This document shows positions 50,226 through 59,207 of a stretch of 64,000 bases of DNA, piece by piece. The stretch is taken from NCBI GenBank assembly GCA_043818215.1, contig JBDRGC010000127.1, positions 20,790-84,789 of the forward strand. The letters run 5' to 3'. Each line of letters opens with the position of its first letter. Positions within the stretch are counted from its first letter, which is position 1. The translations under genes and the position numbers were made by a program. The stretch comes from JBDRGC01 sp043818215. Lineage in GTDB: Bacteria > Chloroflexota > Anaerolineae > Anaerolineales > UBA11858. The notes beneath the pieces are model-generated. The model saw only the letters and a list, made by a program, of their open reading frames with translations, had not been told where the DNA came from and did no database searches.

Positions 50226-52703
50226 CTAACTTAATAACCTTGAGCATAAAGTGATCTCCAACTCACCAATCCGCTCGAACTCCACGGGGATACGATACCG
50301 GCCCTGACCGGCAGATTGGCAAGCAACCGGTTTCTGGTTTAATACGACCTTGTCAGGGGGGCGCGGTAGAGCGACCTCTATCTCGCCCCGCGCTTTTCCC
50401 GGCCTCTCGAGGCGAACCCGGAGATTTGAGGGTGATTCTACCCATTGAGTGACTTCCAGCCCCTGAGAGATATGCAGGTCGCTCCCCAGGTACACCGCCC
50501 CCATCCGCCGCAGGGAAAGCAGCCGCACCCCGTGGGCCGGGATTCCCCTCAGGGTCAGCACCCCTCCCCCAATCCGGGCAGTGGTTCCGTCCCAAAAGGA
50601 ACGGGCAAAGTAATCCCCGTCGGGGTCGAGGTCGAATTTCTCCAAAGGCAGCCTCGCACCCGCAGGTTTATCATCCCAATTGAAAATTGCCAGCAAATGC
50701 CACACCCCGGTGACGTTTTCCAAATCCAATCGCAGCAGGCGCGGGGTGGCGGAGTCGAACCAATCGAGGACACGGGGTGACTCGCCAATCAGCGGTAGCA
50801 ACTGCCCGGCGATGCGCAGACGATCCGGGGGCAGCTTGGGCAGGTCGTCGGAGAGCAGCACAGGGCCGCCGGTGAGGGCAATGGCCGTGGCAAGAGATCG
50901 AACTTCGTCCAGGGTGAGGTCTGAATCGGGGCGCAGCAACAGGCAGTCGGGGTCGTTGATCCACCAGCGGCGGTGGAATGGGGCGCGTGTGAGTATATTT
51001 TGGATGGCGTTGCGCACTGCGGGCATAGCCGGTTCATCTCGGAAACTGCCTTTGTGACCATGAAAGGCGGGCATCCAGTCGGGGGCCACATCGGCGCCGA
51101 TACGCATGACGTCCACCAATCCGATGGCCGACCCCATCGGGCAGCCGCAGCCCAGCAGGGTGGTATCCGGCCCCGCGGCCTCCCGCAGTGCTTCCAGGCC
51201 GGTGCGCAAAACCTGGGCGCGGGTCTTGGTGCGGTCACGGTAGCGGCCGGGGAGCGCGGCGGCGTAGAGAAAATCGAGCTTGAGGTAGGAGTAGCCCCAC
51301 TCGTGGGCTGCGGTGCGCACGACTTCGCGGGCATAATCGAGGGCCGGGGGGTGGGTCAGGTCGAGGGCGCGGTCGAATGCATTCCACACAAAACCGGCGT
51401 TGACTGGCAGCCGCCAGCGGTTGCGCAACAGCCAATCGGGATGCTGGCGGGCCAGTTTCGATTTTGGGTGTACGATGAAAGGCGCCAGCCACAGGCCGGG
51501 CGTGAATCCCGCCGCTCGGATTTCGCCGGCCAGAGGAGCTACCCCATCGGGGAAGCCGGGGGCGAAATCGAACCAATCGCCGATTTGAGCCTCGAAGCCA
51601 TCGTCGATTTGGAAAAGCTGGAGGGGGATGGCCGGCCGCATCTCCGCAGCAGCCTGTAGGTTAGCGCGCATTTTGTCGGCGGTGATGTCTTGGAAGAAGT
51701 GATACCAGGAGCACCACCCTGCTGAAGACTGAAGATTGAAGATTGAAGACTGAAGACCGAAGACTGAAGACTGAAGACTGAAGACTGAAGACTGGAGCCT
51801 ATGTTCACGCGCTACAGCATTTAAATATGGGCCGAGGGGATCGGGGGCGTCGATGTTCACAAACTGGACAACGGCCCAGTCGGTACTCATTTGCGCGCCG
51901 GGGTCGAGGCGGGCATGATCGCCGTTGGCCCACAAACTCAGGGCCGGGTACACAGAGTCGCAGCGGGATTCGAGGGAGCCGAAGTGCTGCTTTTGGGAGA
52001 GGAAGCCCGCTAAGATACCGGTGCGGTGTTGGCGGTCTCCCAGCACGCCGAACATATCGCTGGCGAAGTGGCCGGCTTTTTTAGGGCGCGGCGTCCCGGC
52101 GTTGTACCACATCGGCGCGGCGATGAATCCCAGGCGTGTATTCCGGTAACTATCACCGGGGCCGAAAGCTCCCGTGTGAGACCAGGATTGCCAGCCGTTG
52201 GAGAAGAAAGCTATTTCCCCCAAGTCGGGGTGGGGGCGAATAGCCCCGTATCCGCTGGGAGGTGTATTTTTACGCAGGGAGACATATCCCGGTTCGGGCA
52301 GCAAAGTCTTCTTCGGGAAGAAGCCGGCTCGCAGAAGCACCAGGCGGTCGATTTCTACGGCGTGTTCCCCCTGATTTTCGATGCTCAGTTTCCACAGGAA
52401 AAGGGGGTGGTCTTCGGGTAAAGAAAATGTGAATGTATACCGCAATCCGTTTTTATCAGGGCCGATGGTGACGTGAAGCTGTGTCAGTGTTCCGTGGAGT
52501 GAGGGCATATTTTCGGGGCCGCGTATTTGGGGATTATGCCATTGCTCCAAAGCCTGAAAGCGCTGCCGCCCGCGGCGATAGTGGACGCGCATCCACACAT
52601 CTTCGAGAAAAGGGGACTCGCGGTTTGTCCCGTGCAAGCTCCAAGTAGCTTTGTCAGGGTTGATAATGAATTGGAGGTGGGGGGAAGTAAGTATAAAGGT
52701 CAT
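50226..52703 (-). CDS. GH36-family alpha-galactosidase
   Basis: This 825-residue protein has an N-terminal beta-sandwich (ISLENQGEHAVEIDRLVLLRAG-like region, SNGWQSWSHTGAF). The catalytic barrel begins at GWCSWYHFFQDITADKMRANL, with FQIDDGFEAQIGDWFDF, YLKLDFLYAAALPGRYRDRTKTRAQVLRTGLEAL (nucleophile Asp in LKLDF) and MRIGADVAPDW (acid/base Asp). It hydrolyses alpha-galactosides. No signal peptide is seen. Residues 302-328 (LQSSVFS heptapeptides) are repeat-encoded, inserted right before the barrel. ATG 52703 is chosen; upstream codons lie in a dispersed palindrome. Confidence 0.87.
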   Translation of the reverse strand: MTFILTSPHLQFIINPDKATWSLHGTNRESPFLEDVWMRVHYRRGRQRFQALEQWHNPQIRGPENMPSLHGTLTQLHVTIGPDKNGLRYTFTFSLPEDHPLFLWKLSIENQGEHAVEIDRLVLLRAGFFPKKTLLPEPGYVSLRKNTPPSGYGAIRPHPDLGEIAFFSNGWQSWSHTGAFGPGDSYRNTRLGFIAAPMWYNAGTPRPKKAGHFASDMFGVLGDRQHRTGILAGFLSQKQHFGSLESRCDSVYPALSLWANGDHARLDPGAQMSTDWAVVQFVNIDAPDPLGPYLNAVAREHRLQSSVFSLQSSVFGLQSSIFNLQSSAGWCSWYHFFQDITADKMRANLQAAAEMRPAIPLQLFQIDDGFEAQIGDWFDFAPGFPDGVAPLAGEIRAAGFTPGLWLAPFIVHPKSKLARQHPDWLLRNRWRLPVNAGFVWNAFDRALDLTHPPALDYAREVVRTAAHEWGYSYLKLDFLYAAALPGRYRDRTKTRAQVLRTGLEALREAAGPDTTLLGCGCPMGSAIGLVDVMRIGADVAPDWMPAFHGHKGSFRDEPAMPAVRNAIQNILTRAPFHRRWWINDPDCLLLRPDSDLTLDEVRSLATAIALTGGPVLLSDDLPKLPPDRLRIAGQLLPLIGESPRVLDWFDSATPRLLRLDLENVTGVWHLLAIFNWDDKPAGARLPLEKFDLDPDGDYFARSFWDGTTARIGGGVLTLRGIPAHGVRLLSLRRMGAVYLGSDLHISQGLEVTQWVESPSNLRVRLERPGKARGEIEVALPRPPDKVVLNQKPVACQSAGQGRYRIPVEFERIGELEITLCSRLLS
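51720..51800 (-). repeat. 7-bp array in frame inside the alpha-galactosidase gene
   Basis: GAAGACTGAAGATTGAAGACTG units on the + strand read as LQSSVFSLQSSVFG on the coding strand. The heptapeptide follows from 3 x 7 bases. It lies between the N-terminal domain and the catalytic barrel. Confidence 0.92.
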
Positions 52704-52753
52704 GGGTTGGGGATGATCGCCGACGGACGACGGGTGACGGGCGACCGACGACA

Positions 52754-52852
52754 AAGGTGCGACGCACTTACAATCAGTGCTCAAAAGTTGCGATTTGGCT
52801 TGATTTGACGCTGGTTGAGTGCATTGAAATGGTATAAAGTGCGTCGCACCTT
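52754..52852. repeat. Dispersed palindrome GGTGCGACGCACTT, copy 3
   Basis: Perfect 16-base arms at 52754-52769 and 52837-52852 enclose a 67-base interior unlike the other copies. GGCGGTCAGCGGTCAGCGGTC units follow at 52868-52890. Confidence 0.9.
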
Positions 52853-52899
52853 CTGCCGATTGATATTGGCGGTCAGCGGTCAGCGGTCGGCAGTCGCTA

Positions 52900-53940
52900 T
52901 CAGCGGAGAACTTCACCCGTTTGTGCCAGCACCTCGAGTACTTTGTCGGCGATGGCGACGGTGGTGGAGCCGAGACCGCAGGCAGGGGTGATCAGGCTGC
53001 GAGACTCGAATTCAACGGGGTTGATGGACACTCCTCGGGCGGCAGCCTTATCGCAAATCAACGCCAACCCCGCGCGCAGTTGGTCGGCCAATCCCTGAGG
53101 GGTGACGGAGTGGATGTCTTCGTTGTTGGGCACGATGCCCCAGGCAACGATGCCGCCGCGGTCGAGGAATTTTCGCAGTTCCTCGGGATAGAGGGCCAGG
53201 TTGTCCAGGTATCCGTAGGCATCCAGGTTGAGAATGTCCAACTGAGTAGCCAGCAGCACCGACCAATCGGTGTTGGCGCAGCAGTGTACACCGGTCAGAG
53301 CGTCCTCGGCGTGGATGGCTTCGAAGACTTCGTCCATCATGGCGATAGCTTGCTCGCGGCTCAGGCTGATAAAGGCCGAACCGAAGGATGCCATGTAGGG
53401 TTCGTCAACGAACATGATGATATTGGGGCGCACACTGCGGAGCTGCTGGATTTGCCAGCGAGCGTTCAGGGCCATATTTTTGACGATGGTGTCGGCCAGA
53501 AGTTCGTTGTAGAGCACGGAGCGCAGGTCTTGATCGACGACAGTGAGGCCAAAGCTGATGGGGCCGGTGACCTGTCCTTTGACCCATTCGCCGGGGGTGG
53601 CACGCAACGTGTCCAGCATGGCGTAGAATCCGGCGGCGTACTCCGGGGTGAGACCAAAAGCATCGAAGTCTTCGTCCAGGTATTTCATGTAGAAAGTTTC
53701 TAATTCGGGGGTGAAGTCGCCGGTGGTATCGAAGGTGATCTTCTGGTTGACTTCATCCAGCACGGTGCGGGGCAGCGCGGCGCTATACTGCGTGTACATA
53801 TTCTCGCGGAAACCGAGGCGCACCATCTGCGGCCAGGTAGGGATGTCGATGGCAGCGGCGATGCGCTGGCAGACTTCGACGGCGTCGGTATGCGGAAAGC
53901 TGCCGATGAGGGTTGTCAGGAAATTGGGTCGGAAGGTCAT
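52900..53940 (-). CDS. MetE-like (cobalamin-independent methionine synthase family) protein
   Basis: This 346-residue single-domain TIM-barrel protein of the UroD/MetE superfamily has TTLIGSFPHTDAVEVCQRI, QVTGPISFGLTVVDQDLRSVLY, IIMFVDEPYMASFGSAF, GVHCCANTDWSVLL and LITPACGLGS. His/Cys in GVHCC and the Cys in PACGLG match zinc ligands of MetE. It lacks MetE's N-terminal half, as do the corrinoid- or archaeal-type methyltransferases. A methyl transfer to a thiol is the likely reaction; the substrates are unknown. It is followed on the same strand by the galactosidase gene. Confidence 0.75.
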   Translation of the reverse strand: MTFRPNFLTTLIGSFPHTDAVEVCQRIAAAIDIPTWPQMVRLGFRENMYTQYSAALPRTVLDEVNQKITFDTTGDFTPELETFYMKYLDEDFDAFGLTPEYAAGFYAMLDTLRATPGEWVKGQVTGPISFGLTVVDQDLRSVLYNELLADTIVKNMALNARWQIQQLRSVRPNIIMFVDEPYMASFGSAFISLSREQAIAMMDEVFEAIHAEDALTGVHCCANTDWSVLLATQLDILNLDAYGYLDNLALYPEELRKFLDRGGIVAWGIVPNNEDIHSVTPQGLADQLRAGLALICDKAAARGVSINPVEFESRSLITPACGLGSTTVAIADKVLEVLAQTGEVLR

Positions 53941-54062
53941 AAAACTGCTCTCTCGTGGTATAATATTTCGGCGGGTGGCCAGTGGCGCAGCTATCCTTGA
54001 CCGGACGCTCTCTCCCTGGCAGCAAGGCCCAACGCCGGCACAAAAGGGCCTCCCCGCTGGAA

Positions 54063-54545
54063 TTATTGGCCCGTGATCGGTATCAGCAGATCACGGGCTG
54101 TTATTATTCTATCAGCCCTGGCTATGCCTCTATATATTGCCAGGGCTTTTTTATATGCCGGCGATTTCTTTCCAACATATCCAAACGTGATATTTTCGGC
54201 GTCGTAATCAGGGTTGTCTCGCCATAGCAATGCCAACAGCATGTTTTTGATGCTTTTCTCATGTCCAGTGTATTCTTTATCTATGACAACCCGTTCCCCT
54301 GGGGGTAATTCCCTGACCAGGTAATATAACGCCACAGCAAAGAGGCGCAGATGAACTCGTACACGCCGGCGTCCCCTGGGATGCGGGCGTAAAGCACGAA
54401 TTGCCTCTCTCTTTTCCCTGGCAGGGATGCGGATCGTGTATTCTCTGCTGTTGCTCAAAGCCAGGGCGGTGTCGCCTGTGCTCTCGATCTTGTTACTTTG
54501 GTCTATTTGATAGGACAAACGGTCTGCCTCCCATCCTGTGCGCAT
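54063..54545 (-). CDS. Unrecognised basic protein, possibly RNase H-like
   Basis: This 160-residue protein has DRLSYQIDQSNKIESTGDTALALSNSREYTI, a very basic middle (RPHPRGRRRVRVHLRL), then GERVVIDKEYTGHEKSIKNMLLALLWR and ENITFGYVGKKSPAYKKALAIYRG. The VVIDKEYTGHE stretch resembles an RNase H-fold strand with acidic residues, and relatives are scattered in mobile DNA (recollection). It starts 9 bases after the preceding stop. The C-terminus lies in a GCCCGTGATC...GATCACGGGC hairpin. No firm function. Confidence 0.5.
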   Translation of the reverse strand: MRTGWEADRLSYQIDQSNKIESTGDTALALSNSREYTIRIPAREKREAIRALRPHPRGRRRVRVHLRLFAVALYYLVRELPPGERVVIDKEYTGHEKSIKNMLLALLWRDNPDYDAENITFGYVGKKSPAYKKALAIYRGIARADRIITARDLLIPITGQ

Positions 54546-54554
54546 CCGACCTTT

Positions 54555-55817
54555 CTAGCAATGCAGCCTTCGCGCGGCCACAAACGACAACCCCCTCTCC
54601 GTCAACGCCCAGGCGGTCTTGTTGAGGGCATCGAATTTATCGAGGAAGTTTAGCTGTAAGGCGTCCCAATGGCCGGTTTCGATGATCTCATCTTTGGCCC
54701 GGAAATAGTCGAGGATGTCGGAGGGATGCTCGCGGGTCTGGTCGATCTCGGGGTCGCCGCCTTCGTGCTTGGCAGAGATATTGGCAACATGGCCGGCGAT
54801 TTCGAGCAATTCGTCGCGGCGGTTGTAGGGCTGGATGACGATGCTCTTGTACGTTTCGACAATATGGTGTTCGAAGCGCACAACATCTTCAAAGCCCCAG
54901 TCTTTGCGGAATTGGGCGGTGATCTCCATGGTTTCGTTGTTGATCGAGTTGGCCCAGTTGAAGCCAATCAGCGGGGAGGTGCCGTCATCGCGGGCAAAGA
55001 GCTTGGCCCCAAGCAGAGTCCACAAAGCAGCGTAGGGATTGTCGTTACCCATATAGACCGAAATCTTGAATTCGATGTCCACACCAATGCGGTGAAGCAT
55101 ATAACTCAGCAGCACGGTGCCGGGGTTGATATTGAGCACCTGATTGACGCCGTATTCGGTGTAATAATACAGGAATTCGTCGAGCCATTGAATGGCATGC
55201 CCATTGGGTTGACCCACACCGCCGAAGTAGCCAGTGATAGTTTCCGGGCCGCCGAGGTGGATATTGGAACCATCGGTGCCCTTGGTATCGAGGGTTTCCA
55301 CGTAACTGGCTCCAACGATCTGCATGGCGGCAGCAAAAGCTGCCAGGTCGCCGTCGGCCTCCTGCTCTTTCATATTGCGGACGCGAATGAAGCGGCCTGG
55401 CATGAGCAAGCCTTCTGCAATGGCACGTTTGGCAATTTCGATAAGATAAGGGAAGAATTGGCAGGCGCTGATCTCCAATGTGACTGCAAAATCGTCGGCA
55501 AAGGTCATCGTATCGGCTTTATCGCCGAGGACTTTGCGGCGATACTCGTCCACGCTGATGAAGGCTCCCTTGTCGCGCTGCTCGGCCAGCCAGTCAAGGT
55601 CAGCGAGGTATTCGGGCTTGATGGCCTTCACACAGGCGAGCAGGGCAGACATTTCACGAGCTGCTTTGGCTTTAGCGTTGATCTCCTCGGGAGTGCCGTA
55701 TTTGGCGACCACATCGAGAAAATCATTGATCACACGCGTATCGGGGTTTAGCAAGACGGCGTTGATGTCGTCGAGGCGGGAGGGGGGAATTTGTAGTAGT
55801 TTACGTAGGTCTGTCAT
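54555..55817 (-). CDS. Unrecognised conserved 420-residue cytosolic enzyme
   Basis: The protein starts MTDLRKLLQIPPSRLDDINAVL. It looks like a soluble alpha/beta barrel enzyme: TMTFADDFAVTLEISACQFFP, VETLDTKGTDGSNIHLGGPETITGYFGGVGQPNGH, LNINPGTVLLSYMLHRIGVDIEFKISVYMGNDNPYAALWTLLGAKLF and IGFNWANSINNETMEI. I cannot assign a family. It has no signal or membrane segment. AAAGGAG precedes the ATG. Position between PanB and a MetE-like protein suggests one-carbon or branched-acid chemistry (inference). Start and length look natural. Confidence 0.6.
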   Translation of the reverse strand: MTDLRKLLQIPPSRLDDINAVLLNPDTRVINDFLDVVAKYGTPEEINAKAKAAREMSALLACVKAIKPEYLADLDWLAEQRDKGAFISVDEYRRKVLGDKADTMTFADDFAVTLEISACQFFPYLIEIAKRAIAEGLLMPGRFIRVRNMKEQEADGDLAAFAAAMQIVGASYVETLDTKGTDGSNIHLGGPETITGYFGGVGQPNGHAIQWLDEFLYYYTEYGVNQVLNINPGTVLLSYMLHRIGVDIEFKISVYMGNDNPYAALWTLLGAKLFARDDGTSPLIGFNWANSINNETMEITAQFRKDWGFEDVVRFEHHIVETYKSIVIQPYNRRDELLEIAGHVANISAKHEGGDPEIDQTREHPSDILDYFRAKDEIIETGHWDALQLNFLDKFDALNKTAWALTERGLSFVAARRLHC

Positions 55818-55839
55818 GGGTGGTCTCCTTTAGGTCAAG

Positions 55840-55938
55840 TGGCTAGGGACTAGGGGCTAGGGATCAGGTACTAGCCCTTATCCCTGGTTTCCTATTTTCC
55901 TAGTCCCTAGTTCCTAGTTCCTAGTTTCCTAATCACTA
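55840..55938. repeat. 7-bp array with inverted arm (GACTAGG / CCTAGTC type)
   Basis: GGGACTAGGGGCTAGGG runs forward. CCTTATCCC, CCTAGTCCCTAGTTCC and CTAGTTTCC answer it. It overlaps the PanB stop. Confidence 0.88.
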
Positions 55939-56790
55939 GTCAATCAAGTCCAACAAATCTTCGTACTCTTCATCCTTCATAGTGAACCAATTCTCGCGCT
56001 GCGGGAAAGTTTTGTCTTTCACTTCTGAAACGTATTCCTGCAACCCGTTTAGGATGACTTCCCCCGCGTTGCCAAAAACTTTGGCCATGCGGGGCTGGAA
56101 TTTGGGATACAGGCCGAACATGTCATGGTAAATCAACAGTTGACCGTGGGCGTTCGGGCCGGACCCCAAACTCAGGATGATGCAGTCTTCGGCGCGTTCG
56201 GTGATCAATTTACACACCCGGTCAGGGACCATTTCCAACAAAATGGCAAAAACTCCGGCTTCCTCGATTGCCTTAGCGTCATCCATGATCTTCTTGGCCT
56301 GTGTTGCGCCCTTTCCCTGCACCCGGAATCCGCCGAGAGCCGCGACGCTCTGAGGGGTCAATCCCAGGTGGCCCACCACCGGGATCCCGGCGCTGACGAC
56401 GCCCTTTATCCGATCGGTGATCTCGGCCCCACCCTCCAGTTTGATGGCGTCGCAGGATGCCTCGGCCATGAAGCGTCCCGCGCTGCGGATAGCAGTCTCC
56501 ACGCTGGGCTGGTAGCTCATATAAGGCATATCACCTACCAGAAAGGCCGCGGGAGCGCCGCGGCGCACGGCCTGCGTATGACGGATCATATCGTTCATCG
56601 TCACCGGCAAAGTGCTGTCATAGCCCAACATGGTCATTCCCAGGCTGTCACCAACCAGGATCATATCGATCCCAGCCTGCTCCTGGAAATAAGCTGTCGG
56701 GTAATCGTAGCAGGTGAGCCAGGTGATGGGTGTACCTTTGTCGATTTTGTCGAACAAGGTGCGGATGGTTACTTTCTTTCGTTCGGTCAT
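55936..56790 (-). CDS. panB: Ketopantoate hydroxymethyltransferase (PanB) family
   Basis: This 284-residue enzyme has PITWLTCYDYPTAYFQEQAGIDMILVGDSLGMTMLGYDSTLPVTMNDM (Mg-binding Asp in GDSLG), FLVGDMPYMSY, AIKLEGG, GIPVVGHLGLTPQSV and FAILLEMVPDRVCKLI (catalytic Glu region). PanB adds a hydroxymethyl group from methylene-THF to 2-oxoisovalerate. The C-terminal end is longer than in E. coli PanB, and no panC/panD is nearby. It may serve pantothenate synthesis or a related catabolic reaction. GGAGG precedes the ATG. Confidence 0.83.
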   Translation of the reverse strand: MTERKKVTIRTLFDKIDKGTPITWLTCYDYPTAYFQEQAGIDMILVGDSLGMTMLGYDSTLPVTMNDMIRHTQAVRRGAPAAFLVGDMPYMSYQPSVETAIRSAGRFMAEASCDAIKLEGGAEITDRIKGVVSAGIPVVGHLGLTPQSVAALGGFRVQGKGATQAKKIMDDAKAIEEAGVFAILLEMVPDRVCKLITERAEDCIILSLGSGPNAHGQLLIYHDMFGLYPKFQPRMAKVFGNAGEVILNGLQEYVSEVKDKTFPQRENWFTMKDEEYEDLLDLID

Positions 56791-56821
56791 TCTAAACCTC
56801 CAATTTGGATTGATTTGGATG

Positions 56822-57010
56822 TCAGGGGTTAGGGACTAGGGACTAGGGGTTAGAGATTCCCGATTTCCTAGTTCCTGATTCCTAGTTCCTGGTTCCTAGT
56901 TCCTGGTTCCTAGTTCCTGGTTCCTAGTTCCTAGTTCCTGATTCCTGGTTTCCTGATTCCTGGTTTCCTGATTCCTAGTTCCTGATTCCTAGTTCCTGAT
57001 TCCTAGTTCC
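56822..57010. repeat. 7-8 bp array with inverted arm (GACTAGG; TTCCTAG type)
   Basis: GGGACTAGGGACTAGGGG is followed by about twenty CTAGTTCC/CTGGTTCC/CTGATTCC units. The remaining gap to 57241 holds a 57208-57235 promoter and nothing else recognised. Confidence 0.9.
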
Positions 57011-57207
57011 CTGCATTGGGGTAAGGAACCCTAAAAGTAAGAATGAAGTTAAAGAAGAAGGGGATTATTGAATGCTAACCTACAGAAATTATAGCACACT
57101 AGTTCAGGTAGAATACGATGTTTTTATTCTCTTGGATACTCATCTCCGCCACGTCCCCATCTTGCAAAAAACGCTCGCGGTTGACTATCTGTCCTTGAAA
57201 GGTGGCG

Positions 57208-57235
57208 TTGGTTCCCCAGATACAGGGAGTATAAT
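57208..57235 (+). promoter_or_regulatory. Promoter for a leaderless 5-formyl-THF cyclo-ligase transcript
   Basis: TTGGTT (57208-57213), a 16-base spacer and TATAAT (57230-57235) are followed by six bases and the ATG at 57242. Transcription would start at the start codon. No ribosome site is needed or seen. Confidence 0.55.
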
Positions 57236-57241
57236 TGTTCC

Positions 57242-57808
57242 ATGCCCCACAAAATCAATCTTACGAAACAAGAATTACGCCAGGGATGCAAGTCTACACG
57301 CGCCTCCCTCACCGCTGAAATCCGCCGCCATGCCAGTGAAGCCATTTGTCAGCATATTCAAGACTGGGAGATATTTCGAAATACCAGCGTTATCCTAACC
57401 TACATGCCCATGCGCAGCGAAGTAGACTTGACCCCGCTGCTGGCCCGCCACCCCAACAAAAGATGGGCTATTCCGCGGATTGTCCCAGGGAATCAGATGA
57501 TCTTTTGTGGTTACGATCCATCGCGGCTGATTCGCCATGCCTATGGAATTCTCGAACCAGCACCGGATTGCCCGATCATCTCCCCAGCAGAGATACAATT
57601 GGTACTGGCCCCTGGTTTGGCTTTCGATTGTTATGGCTGGCGGCTGGGATATGGACGCGGGTTTTATGATCGGTTTCTGTCCAGGCATACGAGTATAGCC
57701 GCGGGGATCACTTACCAGGCTCTATTGCTCGAGAGCGTTCCTCACGCGGACTACGACATCCCCATGCAGTTTGTCATCACCGAAGCAGGAATCAGGGATA
57801 TACGCTAA
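57242..57808 (+). CDS. 5-formyltetrahydrofolate cyclo-ligase
   Basis: This 188-residue MTHFS has KQELRQGCKSTRASLTAEI at the N-terminus, a TYMPMRSEVDLTPLL substrate segment, LVLAPGLAFDCYGWRLGYGRGFYDRFL (the diagnostic GYGxGxYDR motif) and ITYQALLLESVPHADYDIPM. It converts 5-formyl-THF to 5,10-methenyl-THF with ATP, feeding one-carbon metabolism. The position near PanB, which uses methylene-THF, may be chance because the strands differ. Confidence 0.92.
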   Translation: MPHKINLTKQELRQGCKSTRASLTAEIRRHASEAICQHIQDWEIFRNTSVILTYMPMRSEVDLTPLLARHPNKRWAIPRIVPGNQMIFCGYDPSRLIRHAYGILEPAPDCPIISPAEIQLVLAPGLAFDCYGWRLGYGRGFYDRFLSRHTSIAAGITYQALLLESVPHADYDIPMQFVITEAGIRDIR

Positions 57809-57834
57809 GAGCTAATATCGGTGGACGGTGAACG

Positions 57835-57958
57835 GCGTACGGAAGACGGAAGATCGCAGACGGCAGACGGCGGACGGCGGACGGGAGACCGGAGTTGCGT
57901 CCCCGCAGGGGAGCGGCGATCGGTAGTCAGTGGCCTGTCCTCCCGGAAGGACAGGCCA
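57835..57958. repeat. 7-bp array (GACGGCG type) plus a 12-bp hairpin
   Basis: GAAGACGGAAGATCGCAGACGG and ACGGCGGACGGCGGACGG units lead to TGGCCTGTCCT-CCCGG-AAGGACAGGCCA at 57931-57957. The hairpin could end the cyclo-ligase transcript but has no T run. Confidence 0.78.
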
Positions 57959-58073
57959 CCCTAGAACGGTGGTACCTGGGGCCTGGACGGTGTGAGCGAA
58001 GTCGAAGGGTCTGCCGTCATTTCAGGGGCCGCATTGGTGCTTCTAGAGTAAAACAGCAAAAAACCGGTGACCG

Positions 58074-59048
58074 TTATCCCCCATTCGAACGCTTGAGGAT
58101 GCGCAGCACCAGAAAAGTGATCCACGGGGAGGGAGATTTCTTGTCGGCGAATTCCCAACCCTTCCAGGTCATGTACATCGAGCCGGCGGTGTAGCGGCCG
58201 TTCGCGTCCGCTTGGGTAGTGATGGTCTCCACCATGGCGCGGAAACGGGTGTCGGCGTGGACGAAGGGGAAACGGTTGAGTACATCCACCACATGCAGGA
58301 CATCGTACCAAACGAAGGGATACTTGAGCCTGCGGAAAGTCGTCCCGATGCCGAACATGTAGATTTTGCGCTCGACCTGGTGTTCCCACTGCCACAGCAA
58401 CATCTCGGCGGCGGCGTGCGCGGCGGGGCTGTCGAGCAGCTCTGGTACTTGGGCCAAGGCTTTCAGCGCATAAACGTTGACGATGGGACAAGGATCAGCT
58501 TTGCGGCCCGGCCCCCGGAATTTGCCGAGTGACGGCGCGACGATGCAGCGGTAGCCGTTTTCGTCTGCAAGGCTAAGCAGGTGATCCACCGCTCTCTGCA
58601 CACGTCCATCGTCGCCCAGCCCGAAGGCCAGCAATGCGTAAAGCAGCGTCGGCGCGTCGCACAGCATCCACACCCACGCGTCTTCGCCTGTTCCACCGTA
58701 GCGAGGGTTGATGTTCATCAGGCTCTGAAAAGCTCCCTCTTGAGATTGGTGAGCCATGACTGCCTCGATACCGGCAGCAACGCCTGGATCATCTGCACGC
58801 ACGCCGAAGTCAGCCAGCGTGCTGAACTTGTAAATAGGGTGCTTGGCGTCGTTGTGCCGCTGGAGGGGATAACCGGGCCAGGCAGCCGCCTCGGTGATCA
58901 TTTCCCGCACCTGAGGGTGGGCCAGCATCTCGGCGCGGGCGGCCTGTACCCCGGGGTCATCCTCGGGCCGGTCGAGCAGGTCTACCAGACTGCGGTAGCG
59001 AGTCCAGGGATCGCCTGTTTCCAGCAGCCATTCGATTGGGTTGTTCAT
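58074..59048 (-). CDS. Alpha/alpha-toroid (squalene cyclase-like) protein of unknown role
   Basis: This 324-residue protein starts MNNPIEWLLETGDPWTRYRSLVDLL. Repeated helix-pair segments (WPGYPLQRHNDAKHPIYKFSTLADFGV, YALLAFGLGDDGRVQRAVDHLLSLADENGY, CPIVNVYALKALAQVPEL, YDVLHVVDVLNRFPFV) give the look of a prenyltransferase/terpene-cyclase-type toroid. Such folds also occur in regulators. No DxDD motif of squalene cyclase is seen, so cyclase activity is doubtful. The longer frame to 59132 is rejected because GGAGAACAGCTT precedes 59048. Confidence 0.55.
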   Translation of the reverse strand: MNNPIEWLLETGDPWTRYRSLVDLLDRPEDDPGVQAARAEMLAHPQVREMITEAAAWPGYPLQRHNDAKHPIYKFSTLADFGVRADDPGVAAGIEAVMAHQSQEGAFQSLMNINPRYGGTGEDAWVWMLCDAPTLLYALLAFGLGDDGRVQRAVDHLLSLADENGYRCIVAPSLGKFRGPGRKADPCPIVNVYALKALAQVPELLDSPAAHAAAEMLLWQWEHQVERKIYMFGIGTTFRRLKYPFVWYDVLHVVDVLNRFPFVHADTRFRAMVETITTQADANGRYTAGSMYMTWKGWEFADKKSPSPWITFLVLRILKRSNGG

Positions 59049-59088
59049 AAGCTGTTCTCCTAATGGGACGCGTTTCGAATGAGTTGAA

Positions 59089-59186
59089 AGACCTTCCAGG
59101 TTTTCACGGGGTGCTTGAAAGAACAGTCTCAAGGCTTCTGGTAAGCGCTTACCGCTCGAAAAGGCTGGTAGAAACTTGGAAGGTCT
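59089..59186. repeat. Inverted repeat AGACCTTCCAGGTTT
   Basis: Arms 59089-59103 and 59172-59186 pair at 14 of 15 positions. They lie in the 159-base gap between the toroid gene and the DUF3795 gene. GGTAAGCGCTTACC (a palindrome) sits between them at about 59139-59152. Confidence 0.75.
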
Positions 59187-59207
59187 GGTACTCCAACAAG
59201 GTTTCTA

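Noticed and set aside
53941..54062. Possible cobalamin or SAM riboswitch before the MetE-like gene
   Set aside because: The - strand leader has GGTCAAGGATAGCTGC and GCCACTG, which recall parts of the cobalamin riboswitch, but their order is wrong and the other conserved blocks are missing. No S-box motif is visible.
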